Assembly: GCA_020849295.1 (NCBI GenBank)
Contig: JADLGN010000033.1
Span: 50,212 to 114,211, forward strand
Source: Bacteroidia bacterium
GTDB lineage: Bacteria; Bacteroidota; Bacteroidia; NS11-12g; UBA9320
DNA: 64,000 nt
Reading direction: 5' to 3'
Positions 1-8,619 of this stretch are shown here, in pieces. The translations under genes were made by a program, and so were the position numbers. Each line of letters starts with the position of its first letter. Position 1 is the stretch's first letter. The notes below the pieces were generated by a model. It saw only the letters and a list, made by a program, of their open reading frames with translations, was not told where the DNA came from and ran no database searches.

Positions 1-87
1 ACTCCCGAAACATATATTTTATATTTTAAAGTAGAAGATTATAATGGAAAAATCGATGAAAAAATATTAAACATAAAGTTTAAGTAA
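1..87 (+). CDS. C-terminal end of an unidentified protein (partial)
   Basis: The first 87 bases read as an open frame of 28 codons ending in TAA; the rest lies to the left of the window. The visible tail (TPETYILYFKVEDYNG and onward) is hydrophilic and beta-prone, which would suit an extracellular or all-beta domain, but it is too short to assign to a family. It lies 13 bases upstream of gatB on the same strand. Confidence 0.45.
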   Translation, partial: TPETYILYFKVEDYNGKIDEKILNIKFK

Positions 88-93
88 ATTTGC
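85..93 (+). promoter_or_regulatory. TAnnTTTG-type -7 element before gatB
   Basis: TAAATTTGC matches the Bacteroidota -7 consensus TAnnTTTG and lies 8 bases before the gatB ATG, so the transcript would have almost no leader. It overlaps the stop codon of the preceding gene. No clear -33 TTG is seen at the expected distance. Confidence 0.4.
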
Positions 94-100
94 AGAATAC

Positions 101-1543
101 ATGTACAGCGATTTTGAAGTAGTAATAGGTCTTGAAATTCACGCTCAACTGCTCACAGTAAGCAAAGCTTTTAGTGCAGATAAAGCCGAATATGGTAATT
201 ATCCTAATACAAACGTAAGTGTTATAAGTTTGGGGCATCCTGGTACTTTGCCTCGTCATAATAAAAAAGCAGTAGAAAAAGCAATTAGAATAGGTTTGGC
301 TTTTGGTAGCGAAATAGAAAAATACAACAAGTATTCGCGAAAAAACTACTTTTATGCTGATTTGCCCAAAGGCTATCAAATCACTCAATTTGATACACCA
401 ATTTGCAAAGGAGGAAAGGTAAAAATTAAGCTAAAAGATGGAACAGTAAAAGAAATTCGCCTAATACGTGCACACATGGAAGAGGATACTGGAAAAAGTA
501 TGCACGACCTGGATCCTCAAAGTTCTTTGATTGATTATAACAGAGCCGGTACGCCGCTAATTGAAATAGTTACTGAACCAGATATTAGAACAGGAGAAGA
601 AGCATATCAATTTTTGAGCGAGGTGAGAAAAACTTTGCGTTATTTAGATGTGTGCGATGGTAATATGGAAGAAGGAAGTTTGAGATGTGACTGTAATATT
701 TCTGTAAAACTTGTTAATAGCAGTAAACTCGGCACTAAAGTAGAGGTAAAAAATATGAACTCGATGAGCAATGTAAAGCGTGCTATAGAATATGAAACCG
801 AACGACAAATTAACGCAATAATAAAAGGAGAAAAAATTGTAGCCGAAACAAGAAGTTTTGACGCATTGCGAAACCTTACCTTTAGCATGAGAAGTAAAGA
901 AATGGTAAACGACTACCGATATTTTCCTGAGCCTGACTTGCCTCCATTAATTATTAGCGATGAAATGATTGAAAAAGTAGCAGCTACAATGCCTGAACTA
1001 CCTGAACAACTTTACCAAAAATTTATTTCACTTTACGGACTCAGCAGTTATGATGCTGGAGTGCTTACAGAAACAAAAGAAATTGCTGCTTTTTTTGAAA
1101 AAATATGCACAGAATGCAACAATTACAAAGCTGCAGCCAACTGGACTATGGTTCATATAAAAGGTTACCTTAATGAAAATGCCCTTGAATTTGGAGATAT
1201 TAAACTTGAACCTGAAAAAATTGCTAAGCTCATACATCTTATTGATTCAGGAAAAATAAGCAACAGTGCTGCACAGAAAATATTTATCGAACTAACAAAG
1301 GATAATAGCAATAACCCCGAGCAAATTGCCGAAAAGCTGAATCTATTGCAAACTTCAGAAACATCAGAACTCGATAAATGGGTAGATTCAGTATTAGAAA
1401 AATATCCGGATAAAATTATTGAATATAAAAATGGCAAAATAGGACTACTTGGTTTGTTTATGGGAGAAGTTATGAAGTTGTCAGGTGGTAAAGCCGACCC
1501 AAAAATCACATCTTCATTGATTAAAAGAAAGCTGGAAAATTAA
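101..1543 (+). CDS. gatB: Asp-tRNA(Asn)/Glu-tRNA(Gln) amidotransferase subunit B
   Basis: GatB is the kinase/transamidation subunit of the GatCAB complex, which converts Glu-tRNA(Gln) and/or Asp-tRNA(Asn) to the amidated form. The 480 residues are the usual family length. The GatB catalytic domain is marked by VIGLEIHAQL (about 8-17), YADLPKGYQITQ (about 85-96) and the metal-site region EEGSLRCDCN (about 191-200). The C-terminal third (about 330-480) is the helical tail domain shared with YqeY, a homologue of which is encoded at 22098-22541. The gene is convergent with atpG, 35 bases away. gatA and gatC are not in the window. The ATG start is supported by the close -7 element. Confidence 0.95.
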   Translation: MYSDFEVVIGLEIHAQLLTVSKAFSADKAEYGNYPNTNVSVISLGHPGTLPRHNKKAVEKAIRIGLAFGSEIEKYNKYSRKNYFYADLPKGYQITQFDTPICKGGKVKIKLKDGTVKEIRLIRAHMEEDTGKSMHDLDPQSSLIDYNRAGTPLIEIVTEPDIRTGEEAYQFLSEVRKTLRYLDVCDGNMEEGSLRCDCNISVKLVNSSKLGTKVEVKNMNSMSNVKRAIEYETERQINAIIKGEKIVAETRSFDALRNLTFSMRSKEMVNDYRYFPEPDLPPLIISDEMIEKVAATMPELPEQLYQKFISLYGLSSYDAGVLTETKEIAAFFEKICTECNNYKAAANWTMVHIKGYLNENALEFGDIKLEPEKIAKLIHLIDSGKISNSAAQKIFIELTKDNSNNPEQIAEKLNLLQTSETSELDKWVDSVLEKYPDKIIEYKNGKIGLLGLFMGEVMKLSGGKADPKITSSLIKRKLEN

Positions 1544-1578
1544 ATAATTGTAATACTACTCTTTATAAAAAGGTAATT

Positions 1579-2463
1579 TTATGAATTGCTCATTGCTGCA
1601 GCACCACCTACAATTTCCGATATTTCTGTTGTAATTGCTGCTTGACGTGCCTGATTGTATTGTAATCTTAAATTTTTAAGCAGTTCTCCTGCATTTTCAG
1701 TAGCCTTGTCCATTGCCACCATTCTTGCTCCATGCTCTGAAGCTGAAGAATCTAAAACAGCTTTTAATAGTTGTGTTTTTATGGCTTGAGGAACTAATGA
1801 CTGTAATATTTCTACTTTTCCGGGTTCAAAAATATAATCTATTGAGTGTGCTTTTTTACCTTTAATAAGATGTGATAAATCAACAGGCATTAATCTTTCA
1901 ACTTTTACTATTTGGGTAGCTGCGTTTTTAAACTGATTGTAAACTACTCTTACTTCATCATATTTACCTTTTATAAAATCATCTATGATATTATCGCCAA
2001 CCTTAAAAACATTTTCAGCATTTTGATTTTGAAAAATATCTCTATAGTTTGTATCAAGGGTAAATTTTGAACCTTTAAAATTCTCAAAACCTTTTTTACC
2101 CATAAACATTAGAGTTATATTTGAAGCGTCTAAGTCATTATATGTTGATTCTATAAGTGCTTTGGCAGCTTTTGAAATGTTAGCATTAAAAGGTCCGCAA
2201 AGTCCGCGGTCTGAAGTAACAACAATAATTAATGTATTTTTTACCATTCTTGATTGAAAGAATACTTTAAGATTATCATCATCGGCGCTTGAAGCAAGAT
2301 TTGATAATATAGCACTTAATTTTTCAGAGTAAGGTCTCATTTGTATAATTGTATTTTGAGCCTTTCTGAGCTTTGTGGCAGAAACAAGTTTCATAGCTTT
2401 TGTAATCTGCTGTGTACTAATTGTAGAACTAATCCGTGTTCTTACTTCTTTTAAGTTTGCCAT
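1579..2463 (-). CDS. atpG: ATP synthase F1 gamma subunit
   Basis: This is the central rotor shaft of F1. The 294 residues begin with the typical MANLKEVRTRISSTISTQQITKAMK helix start (first 20 residues characteristic) and contain the SDRGLCGPFN signature near residue 85. The C-terminal helix (RQAAITTEISEIVGGAAA) is the canonical gamma C-terminus that enters the alpha3beta3 core. It is the last gene of the ATP synthase operon here, 4 bases after atpA. In many Bacteroidota atpD and atpC are encoded elsewhere, and they are absent here too. Confidence 0.96.
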   Translation of the reverse strand: MANLKEVRTRISSTISTQQITKAMKLVSATKLRKAQNTIIQMRPYSEKLSAILSNLASSADDDNLKVFFQSRMVKNTLIIVVTSDRGLCGPFNANISKAAKALIESTYNDLDASNITLMFMGKKGFENFKGSKFTLDTNYRDIFQNQNAENVFKVGDNIIDDFIKGKYDEVRVVYNQFKNAATQIVKVERLMPVDLSHLIKGKKAHSIDYIFEPGKVEILQSLVPQAIKTQLLKAVLDSSASEHGARMVAMDKATENAGELLKNLRLQYNQARQAAITTEISEIVGGAAAMSNS

Positions 2464-2467
2464 TAAA

Positions 2468-4048
2468 TTACTTTGTAAAACCTGCTGCTATCTCTGCTCC
2501 AACACTTTCGAGAACAGAAGTAATTTCATCGTCAATTTTACCTGCAGCTATTTTGTCAAGAATATTTCTATGTTTTGATTCAAGCATTTGCAAAAATTCA
2601 TTTTCAAAACTCTTTATTTTATTTACCGGCACTTTTGATAATAATCCTTTTGTTCCAAGATAAATAATCGCTGTTTGGTGTTCTACACTCATAGGTGAAA
2701 ACTGAGGTTGTTTAAGTATTTCTACGTTTCTTGCTCCTTTTTCAAGAACAGCTTTTGTTGCAGCATCAAGGTCAGAACCAAATTTTGAAAATGCTTCAAG
2801 TTCACGATACTGTGCTTGGTCAAGTTTTAAAGTACCGGCAACTTTTTTCATTGATTTAATCTGTGCATTACCTCCTACTCTAGATACAGAAATACCAACA
2901 TTAATAGCGGGTCTTACTCCTGAGTTAAATAAATTGCTTTCAAGAAATATCTGTCCGTCAGTAATTGAAATTACATTTGTAGGGATATATGCAGACACGT
3001 CACCGGCTTGAGTTTCTATAATTGGTAAAGCAGTTAGCGAACCGCCACCTTTTACAAGATGTTTTATACTATCAGGCAAATCATTCATTTTTGAAGTAAT
3101 TTCATCAGTACTATTCAGTTTACAAGCTCTTTCAAGTAAGCGAGAGTGTAAATAAAACACATCTCCGGGATAAGCCTCACGCCCCGGAGGTCTTTTTAAT
3201 AATAGAGAAACTTCACGGTATGCAACTGCTTGTTTTGATAAATCATCGTAAATAACAAGTGCGGACAAACCTCTATCGCGGAAAAACTCACCTATTGCCG
3301 CACCGGCCATAGGAGCATAAAACTGTAAAGGTGCAGGGTCTGCGGCTGTAGCTGCTACTACAATAGTGTAATTCATGGCACCTCTTTCTTCAAGTGATTT
3401 TACAACTTGTTTTACAGTAGAAGCTTTTTGGCCAACTGCTACATAAATGCAAAATACAGGCTTACCTTTCTCGTAAAATTCTTTTTGGTTGATAATTGTG
3501 TCAACCGCTACCGCACTTTTACCTGTTTGACGATCTCCAATTATTAACTCTCTTTGTCCTCTTCCAATGGGTATCATAGCATCAATAGCTTTAATACCTG
3601 TTTGCAAAGGCTCTTTTACAGGTTCGCGAAATAATACCCCTGGCGCTTTTCTTTCTATAGGCATTTCAAATTTTTCTCCTTCTATTGGACCTTTTCCGTC
3701 AATAGGTTCGCCAAGAGTGTTTACTACACGTCCTAACATTCCGTCTCCTACAAGTATAGAAGCAATTTTGTTGGTTCGTTTTACCATATCACCTTCTTTA
3801 ACTTCATCACTACTACCAAGTAATACTGCTCCTACATTATCTTCTTCAAGGTTAAGAACTATGCCTTTTAATCCGTTTGAAAATTCAACCAACTCTCCCG
3901 ATTTTACGTTGTTCAATCCGTAAATGCGGGCAATACCGTCACCTACTTGCAATACTGTACCTACTTCTTCAAGTTCTGCTTGGGTTTTAAAGTTTGAAAG
4001 TTGTTCACGAATAATTGATGATACCTCATCAGGTCTTATCTGTGCCAT
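2468..4048 (-). CDS. atpA: ATP synthase F1 alpha subunit
   Basis: Regulatory, non-catalytic nucleotide-binding subunit of F1. The 526 residues are slightly longer than the usual 500-515. The N-terminal beta-barrel carries [11 protein letters not shown] (about 36-45), the Walker A is GDRQTGKS (171-178), and the nucleotide-binding core continues with [14 protein letters not shown] and [11 protein letters not shown]. The C-terminal helical domain is intact. It follows atpH with a gap of 10 bases and precedes atpG by 4, consistent with one transcript. Confidence 0.97.
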   Translation of the reverse strand: MAQIRPDEVSSIIREQLSNFKTQAELEEVGTVLQVGDGIARIYGLNNVKSGELVEFSNGLKGIVLNLEEDNVGAVLLGSSDEVKEGDMVKRTNKIASILVGDGMLGRVVNTLGEPIDGKGPIEGEKFEMPIERKAPGVLFREPVKEPLQTGIKAIDAMIPIGRGQRELIIGDRQTGKSAVAVDTIINQKEFYEKGKPVFCIYVAVGQKASTVKQVVKSLEERGAMNYTIVVAATAADPAPLQFYAPMAGAAIGEFFRDRGLSALVIYDDLSKQAVAYREVSLLLKRPPGREAYPGDVFYLHSRLLERACKLNSTDEITSKMNDLPDSIKHLVKGGGSLTALPIIETQAGDVSAYIPTNVISITDGQIFLESNLFNSGVRPAINVGISVSRVGGNAQIKSMKKVAGTLKLDQAQYRELEAFSKFGSDLDAATKAVLEKGARNVEILKQPQFSPMSVEHQTAIIYLGTKGLLSKVPVNKIKSFENEFLQMLESKHRNILDKIAAGKIDDEITSVLESVGAEIAAGFTK

Positions 4049-4058
4049 TTTATTTTTT

Positions 4059-4592
4059 TTAATTTAATGATAATTTTAATTTATGTAATTCACTTTTTAT
4101 ACTCATATCGAGTAGTTTATCTTTGTATTGTATAATCAACCCTCCAATAATTCCTCTATCAATTTTTATTTCAAGTTGTACATTGGACTTATTGATTGTT
4201 TTTGAAATATAGTTTTTTATTTTCTCAATATTAGATTCATCGAGTGGCAAAGCTGTAACAACTAAAGCCGGTGCAATTCCGTTAATATCATTATACATAT
4301 CAATAAAACTATTGCATACTTCGGGAAGAATGCTTTCGCGTCTGGCATTTACAATTATTGTTAAAAATTGTTTTGTAAGACTTTGGGTATTATTAAATAT
4401 TTTGATGATAATATCGTTTTTAACTTCTGATTTAATTATCGGACTTTTAATTAATGTATGAAAATCATGATTATTATTAGAAATATCAAGTATCATGCAA
4501 ATGTCTTCATAAATCAAGTTAAGATTTTTTTGCTGTTGTGCAAGTTCAACAAGTGATTTTGCATATCTCGAAGCAATTCTTAATTCTGACAT
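4059..4592 (-). CDS. atpH: ATP synthase delta subunit (OSCP)
   Basis: The 177-residue protein opens with [17 protein letters not shown], the conserved delta/OSCP N-terminal helix, and ends with the compact beta domain containing [22 protein letters not shown], typical of delta (GG..I..GD...D.S). It links the peripheral stalk b subunits to the top of F1. It sits between atpF (3 bases) and atpA (10 bases). Confidence 0.94.
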   Translation of the reverse strand: MSELRIASRYAKSLVELAQQQKNLNLIYEDICMILDISNNNHDFHTLIKSPIIKSEVKNDIIIKIFNNTQSLTKQFLTIIVNARRESILPEVCNSFIDMYNDINGIAPALVVTALPLDESNIEKIKNYISKTINKSNVQLEIKIDRGIIGGLIIQYKDKLLDMSIKSELHKLKLSLN

Positions 4593-4595
4593 ATC

Positions 4596-5084
4596 CTAAT
4601 TTAAAGTTGCTGATTTAAGATTTTCTTCAACTAATTTAATCTGGTTTTCTTTGCTTTCAAATTCTTTTTTGAGAAGTTTTTCTGCCATTTCAATACTTAA
4701 TGATACAACATGAGACTTAAGGTCTGCTATAGCAGCAGATTTTTCATTTTCTATCTCATGCTTAGCTTTGCTTAGTATTCTCTGCTCTTCTTCTACTGAT
4801 GCTTTTCTTGCTTTAGAAATAATATCTTCACCCATTTCTCTTGCCTCTTTCAATATTTTTTCTCTTTCAAGTCTTGCTTCTGTAAGCAATATTTCATTTT
4901 CAGCTTTCAATTGCGAAAGTTGATTGTTTGCTGTTTCTGCAGATTTTATTGAATTTGCAATAAAGTCTTCACGCTCTTTAAGCGATTTAAGAATTGGTTT
5001 CCAAGCCATTTTTCCCAGCAAAAACAATACTGTAAGAAATGCTATGGAAGTCCAGACAATTGTTCCTAATCCGGCTGATAACAT
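4596..5084 (-). CDS. atpF: ATP synthase Fo b subunit
   Basis: Peripheral stalk subunit. The frame stays open to 5123, but the start is set at the internal ATG at 5084. That gives MLSAGLGTIVWTSIAFLTVLF, the normal Bacteroidota AtpF N-terminus (162 residues, one membrane helix at about 7-27), whereas the extra 13 residues are lysine-rich and untypical. The remainder is a long charged coiled coil (about 30-162) with many Glu/Lys heptads. It lies between atpE and atpH in the usual order. Confidence 0.93.
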   Translation of the reverse strand: MLSAGLGTIVWTSIAFLTVLFLLGKMAWKPILKSLKEREDFIANSIKSAETANNQLSQLKAENEILLTEARLEREKILKEAREMGEDIISKARKASVEEEQRILSKAKHEIENEKSAAIADLKSHVVSLSIEMAEKLLKKEFESKENQIKLVEENLKSATLN

Positions 5085-5149
5085 ATTTTTATTTTTTAAT
5101 ATTTTTTTTTTAAAGCACTTCAAATTTTAATCTGAATGCTTCAAAAATA

Positions 5150-5398
5150 TTATTTAAATACTACCAGCAGACAAATAATAATAGCAAATAGAGCAACTCC
5201 TTCTACAAGTGCTGCTGCAACAATCATATTAGCTCTTAGGTCACCAAGTAATTCTGGTTGACGAGCCATTGATTGAAATGCCGAGTCTCCAATACGTCCG
5301 ATGCCCAATCCTGCACCTACTACTGCCAATCCTGCACCTAATGCTGCTAATCCTGTTCCTGTAGAAACTGCTTCAAGTAAAATTGATAATAATTCCAT
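5150..5398 (-). CDS. atpE: ATP synthase Fo c subunit
   Basis: An 82-residue hairpin of two membrane helices joined by the polar loop RQPE (46-49), with the ion-carrying glutamate at E66 (LVEGVALF). The glycine-rich first helix (GAGLAVVGAGLGIGRIG) packs the c-ring. The residues around E66 lack the Ser/Thr after the glutamate and the helix-1 glutamine of known sodium-type rings, so a proton-driven enzyme is inferred. An AT-rich gap of 65 bases separates it from atpF. Confidence 0.96.
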   Translation of the reverse strand: MELLSILLEAVSTGTGLAALGAGLAVVGAGLGIGRIGDSAFQSMARQPELLGDLRANMIVAAALVEGVALFAIIICLLVVFK

Positions 5399-5449
5399 TT
5401 TTTTGTTTTTTAAATTTATATTTATTTTATTTTTTAATTTCTAAATAAT

Positions 5450-6640
5450 TTAATGATGATGTGGTTCCTCAATTGCCGAACCAAAATACATAGCCGTTAA
5501 AAGTGTAAATACATAGGCTTGTAGAAATACTACAAGCAACTCTATGAAATACATAAATATCATAAATAATACAGAACCAACACCGGCTCCATATCCTCCC
5601 CCTGCACTTTGCTGCCCAAAAATAAATATCAGACATGTAAATGCAAGTATTATTATATGTCCTGCAGTAATATTTGCTGTCAATCGTATCATCAATACCA
5701 TAGGTTTCATAAAAATTCCTAAAATTTCTATTGGTACTAATATTAGTTTAATTGGGAATGGAACACCGTGTGGCCATAGTATATGTGTCCAATAATTTGA
5801 TTTTCCATTGATATTTGTAATAATAAAAACAACTGTTGCAAGTACAATTGTAACACCTAATGTTCCCATAACATTAAAACCTCCTATAAATGGAATAAGC
5901 CCTAATATGTTTGCCAGCCATATAAAAAAGAATGTAGTAAGCAAAAATGGAACAAACCTGTCTGCCTTTTCTTTGCCAATTGATGGAATTGCAACTTCAT
6001 CGCGAATAAATAATACAAGCGGTTCTAATAACGATTGCAAACCTGAAGGTGCTTTTATAGGGTTTTTCTTATATTTTCTTGCAGCCGAACCAAAAAGCAA
6101 AGCAAGAATAATAATAGTAAGAAAAATACCAACTACCGATTTGGTAAGCGACAAATCTAATACTGTATCATTAGCTATTTTTCCACTTTCGTCAATATTA
6201 ATACCATTGTCACCCTCTGCTTTATAAATTTTTTCATCAAACAATAAATATCCATCATGTAAATAATAATGTTTGTGTTTGCCGTCAATTTCAGCAGTAT
6301 AAGAATTATGATAAAAATGTGATGATGAAAATATCTTAAAACCATTTTCATCTTTTATAATTATAGGCAAATAAAGTGAAAAATGTTTTTCGTTCTCTTT
6401 TCCTTCATTTAAAGTAAAAAAATGAATTTCATGAGCATCTCCTATGTGATGCATAATAAATGAGCCTGCATCAAAACCTGTATTATGAGAAGATTTTACA
6501 TTTGAAGAATCAGAATTTATAGTTTCTGATGCAAATAAATTGAGTGAAAAAAGCGTAAAAATTGCTAACAGAACTTTGTTTTTGATAAACAATTTAAAGC
6601 TAAATTCCTTAATTTCAGCTATTTTAATTCCGATTGTCAT
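5450..6640 (-). CDS. atpB: ATP synthase Fo a subunit with N-terminal periplasmic extension
   Basis: The stator of the proton channel. At 396 residues it is much longer than the about 270 of E. coli. Residues 20-37 look like a signal peptide, followed by about 125 hydrophilic, His-rich residues (40-165) and then the membrane domain (about 168-390). The essential arginine is R319 in MIRLTANITAGH. The C-terminus ends in EEPHHH. Extended AtpB proteins are common in Bacteroidota. The start overlaps the end of the upstream membrane protein gene by 17 bases, and no other in-frame ATG precedes the signal-like segment. Confidence 0.94.
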   Translation of the reverse strand: MTIGIKIAEIKEFSFKLFIKNKVLLAIFTLFSLNLFASETINSDSSNVKSSHNTGFDAGSFIMHHIGDAHEIHFFTLNEGKENEKHFSLYLPIIIKDENGFKIFSSSHFYHNSYTAEIDGKHKHYYLHDGYLLFDEKIYKAEGDNGINIDESGKIANDTVLDLSLTKSVVGIFLTIIILALLFGSAARKYKKNPIKAPSGLQSLLEPLVLFIRDEVAIPSIGKEKADRFVPFLLTTFFFIWLANILGLIPFIGGFNVMGTLGVTIVLATVVFIITNINGKSNYWTHILWPHGVPFPIKLILVPIEILGIFMKPMVLMIRLTANITAGHIIILAFTCLIFIFGQQSAGGGYGAGVGSVLFMIFMYFIELLVVFLQAYVFTLLTAMYFGSAIEEPHHH

Positions 6641-7013
6641 TTTCTATATCGGCTCGCAATTTATATAGTAAATTTTTAATTTCAAATACTGTGTAAAATA
6701 AATATAAAATAAAAAAATAAAATATAAAATTAAGGTCTGTTTTACCCTGTACAAAACGATAAATAATTATAAAAATAATACACAAAAACAAACGAAGCCC
6801 TGTTAGTCCCATAATTGTTGTTACAAATCGCGAATTACTTTTATTGCGGGTTTTGAGAGCAATATTTGTAAATAGTATTGTAAGCAAAACATAATAAAGT
6901 AATGCAATCCAGCCTACATTTCCTATTTTAGTAATGCTTTGATTTTCTAAAATAAAAAAAATCATGCTTAGAACAGCTGTAATTGATATAAGTATCAGAT
7001 AAAAATTCTTCAT
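6624..7013 (-). CDS. ATP-synthase-operon membrane protein of unknown function
   Basis: A 129-residue protein with four predicted membrane segments (about 4-21, 33-53, 68-88, 95-113) and a charged C-terminus. It lies between atpZ (4 bases) and atpB (17-base overlap), the place where other bacteria carry atpI, so a role in Fo assembly, c-ring insertion or ion supply is plausible. The sequence is not convincingly AtpI; it resembles a small Bacteroidota family (possibly DUF6168) found in the same position. Function is inferred from position only. Confidence 0.55.
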   Translation of the reverse strand: MKNFYLILISITAVLSMIFFILENQSITKIGNVGWIALLYYVLLTILFTNIALKTRNKSNSRFVTTIMGLTGLRLFLCIIFIIIYRFVQGKTDLNFIFYFFILYLFYTVFEIKNLLYKLRADIENDNRN

Positions 7014-7017
7014 TGTT

Positions 7018-7224
7018 TTACTTTTTAGAAAAGTCTTTAATAATTTTAATCAATATGCCAGTAAGGGCAAATAAAATCATAAATATTGTAATAAGAGGTG
7101 TTTTTAGTTTAAAATATTCATCTGCCTTTTTTCCAAGCCATGTAAACACTAACAATATTCCAATCATTTGAAAAGCAAGACTGCTATATTTAATAAAATT
7201 ATTGGGAGAATTGTGAATTTTCAA
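7018..7224 (-). CDS. atpZ: AtpZ/AtpI-type small membrane protein
   Basis: 68 residues, two membrane helices (about 12-30 and 42-62) separated by WLGKKADEYFKLKTPLIT. The pattern of a glycine-containing first helix, then G.[WL].D, then a Pro-containing second helix is that of the AtpZ/AtpI family linked to F-type ATP synthases, thought to help magnesium or calcium uptake or Fo assembly. It is the first gene of the ATP synthase block, 13 bases downstream of the bactofilin gene. Confidence 0.72.
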   Translation of the reverse strand: MKIHNSPNNFIKYSSLAFQMIGILLVFTWLGKKADEYFKLKTPLITIFMILFALTGILIKIIKDFSKK

Positions 7225-7237
7225 AATATAAAAAAGT

Positions 7238-7597
7238 TTATTGATTTGTCATTCGACAATTTCCATTGAATTCTCCTCCTGATTCCACTATCATTTTTGA
7301 AGTTGTAATATTGCCGTCAACAATACCGGATGCTTTGAGAAATAAAATTTCGGTAATTGATAAATTTCCTTTAATTTTACCCGAAACATCGCCGCTGTTT
7401 GCTGTAACATCTCCTTCAATAACACCGTTAGTGCCAAGTACCATTTTTGAATGTGTGTTTACATTTCCTTTTACTTTACCATCAATTCTAATATCACCTT
7501 CGGCAATAATATTACCTGTAATTTCAGTTCCTTCACCTACCAAGTTTAAAACTAAACCAGGATTGAAGGCAGAAGAATTTTCTTTTTTATTAAACAT
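7238..7597 (-). CDS. Bactofilin (polymer-forming cytoskeletal protein)
   Basis: A 119-residue protein consisting almost entirely of a right-handed beta-helix of short repeats (I.G.I...G.I.I.G.V.G.V......). The G-[DN]-[IV] ladder runs from about residue 20 to 115 (EGTEITGNI, GDIRIDGKVKGNV, GVIEGDVTANSGDVSGKIKGN, GIVDGNI). Bactofilins form filaments on the inner membrane and position peptidoglycan enzymes. The M23 peptidase gene immediately upstream (69 bases) is a known type of partner, so local cell-wall remodelling is the likely job. Confidence 0.9.
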   Translation of the reverse strand: MFNKKENSSAFNPGLVLNLVGEGTEITGNIIAEGDIRIDGKVKGNVNTHSKMVLGTNGVIEGDVTANSGDVSGKIKGNLSITEILFLKASGIVDGNITTSKMIVESGGEFNGNCRMTNQ

Positions 7598-7666
7598 GGC
7601 AGCGAATATAATAAATTTATGATTTTTGCTAATAAGTTACTAATCACAAATATATTTTAAAAAAAT

Positions 7667-8521
7667 TTAAAACAGAATATAGTCAGTTGGATTTACTGGC
7701 ATACCATTTTGCCAAAGTTCAAAATGAAGATGATAGCCTGATGATAATTCTCCGGTATTGCCTATAAATGCTATTGGTTCTCCTGCACTTACATAACTTC
7801 CGCTTTTTTTAAGCAATGCCGAACTATGTTTATATACCGAAATAAAATTATCAGCATGCTGAATAATTATTATGTTTCCGTTGTCTGGTGTCCATCCAAC
7901 AGCTATAACAGTTCCATTGGCTATACTTTTTACTGCACTGTTTTTTGGTGCAGCAATATCCAAAGCGTAATGGTTGTTATACAAATTAAAGGTATCTGAA
8001 ATAAAACCTTTGAGTGGTGTAAAAAATGTTTTTGAATCAAAAGTTGATATTTCTGCCAGATTCTGTTTGTTTTTTTCAAATTCTTCACGAAGTTTACTTT
8101 CTTCTTCACTTATTTCATCTGAATCAAATTTTACACTTACTTTGCTTGTATCAGGCAATGGCGCATTTTGATATATTGAATCATTCCCCATTAAAATATT
8201 CACAAGATTTATTCTTTCTTTTTCAATGTTTTCTACTTTAAACTGTAATGAATCTTTCAAATAATTCATTTTTAAATACTCATTTTTATAAAAACTTTCG
8301 TTTGCTGTTCCATATACATATTCTCTTAAAGGTGTACGAGTAAACAAAAACAAAATGATAAATGTAAAAAGCACAAAAATTCCGCTTATCAACAATACTA
8401 CATTGAGGGGAGTAAGTGTAATACTTAATTTATCTTCAAGAGTATCGCGATTTTTTAAAACAAGTACATACCTTGTATGGATTTTTATAGCCCATCGTTT
8501 TCTAAATTCTTTAAATTTCAT
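7667..8521 (-). CDS. Membrane-anchored M23 family peptidase (LytM domain)
   Basis: 284 residues: cytoplasmic N-terminus, one membrane helix (about 39-61), a coiled-coil linker (about 75-160) and a C-terminal LytM/peptidase M23 domain (about 175-284). The zinc ligands are visible as H184 and D188 in HYALD and H266 in YHLHFEL, with another conserved histidine in VYKHSS, so the domain looks catalytic. It should cleave peptidoglycan cross-links from the periplasmic side. It is transcribed ahead of a bactofilin, which in other bacteria binds such peptidases, and diverges from the PorW/SprE-like gene. Confidence 0.9.
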   Translation of the reverse strand: MKFKEFRKRWAIKIHTRYVLVLKNRDTLEDKLSITLTPLNVVLLISGIFVLFTFIILFLFTRTPLREYVYGTANESFYKNEYLKMNYLKDSLQFKVENIEKERINLVNILMGNDSIYQNAPLPDTSKVSVKFDSDEISEEESKLREEFEKNKQNLAEISTFDSKTFFTPLKGFISDTFNLYNNHYALDIAAPKNSAVKSIANGTVIAVGWTPDNGNIIIIQHADNFISVYKHSSALLKKSGSYVSAGEPIAFIGNTGELSSGYHLHFELWQNGMPVNPTDYILF

Positions 8522-8573
8522 CTGTTAAACCATTTTTATTATTTTAAGATTAAAATTTTACATTGTAAAGAAA

Positions 8574-8582
8574 TATTTTTGC
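8574..8582 (+). promoter_or_regulatory. -7 element for the PorW/SprE-like gene
   Basis: TATTTTTGC fits TAnnTTTG and would start transcription about 30 bases before the GTG at 8620. It lies only 4 bases from an oppositely oriented -7 element (8587-8595), so the two promoters face each other. Confidence 0.4.
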
Positions 8583-8586
8583 AGTT

Positions 8587-8595
8587 GCAAAGTTA
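8587..8595 (-). promoter_or_regulatory. -7 element for the M23-bactofilin(-atp) transcript
   Basis: Read on the minus strand this is TAACTTTGC, a match to TAnnTTTG about 65 bases before the M23 peptidase ATG. It is arranged face to face with the plus-strand -7 element at 8574-8582. Confidence 0.4.
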
Positions 8596-8619
8596 TATAC
8601 TATCATATAAATCTATCTG

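Noticed and set aside
3567..3923. 118-codon plus-strand frame inside atpA
   Set aside because: Pro/Ser/Thr-rich shadow of the conserved atpA sequence.
5150..5398. Sodium-type ATP synthase c subunit
   Set aside because: E66 is followed by Gly-Val, and helix 1 lacks the glutamine expected of sodium-binding rings.
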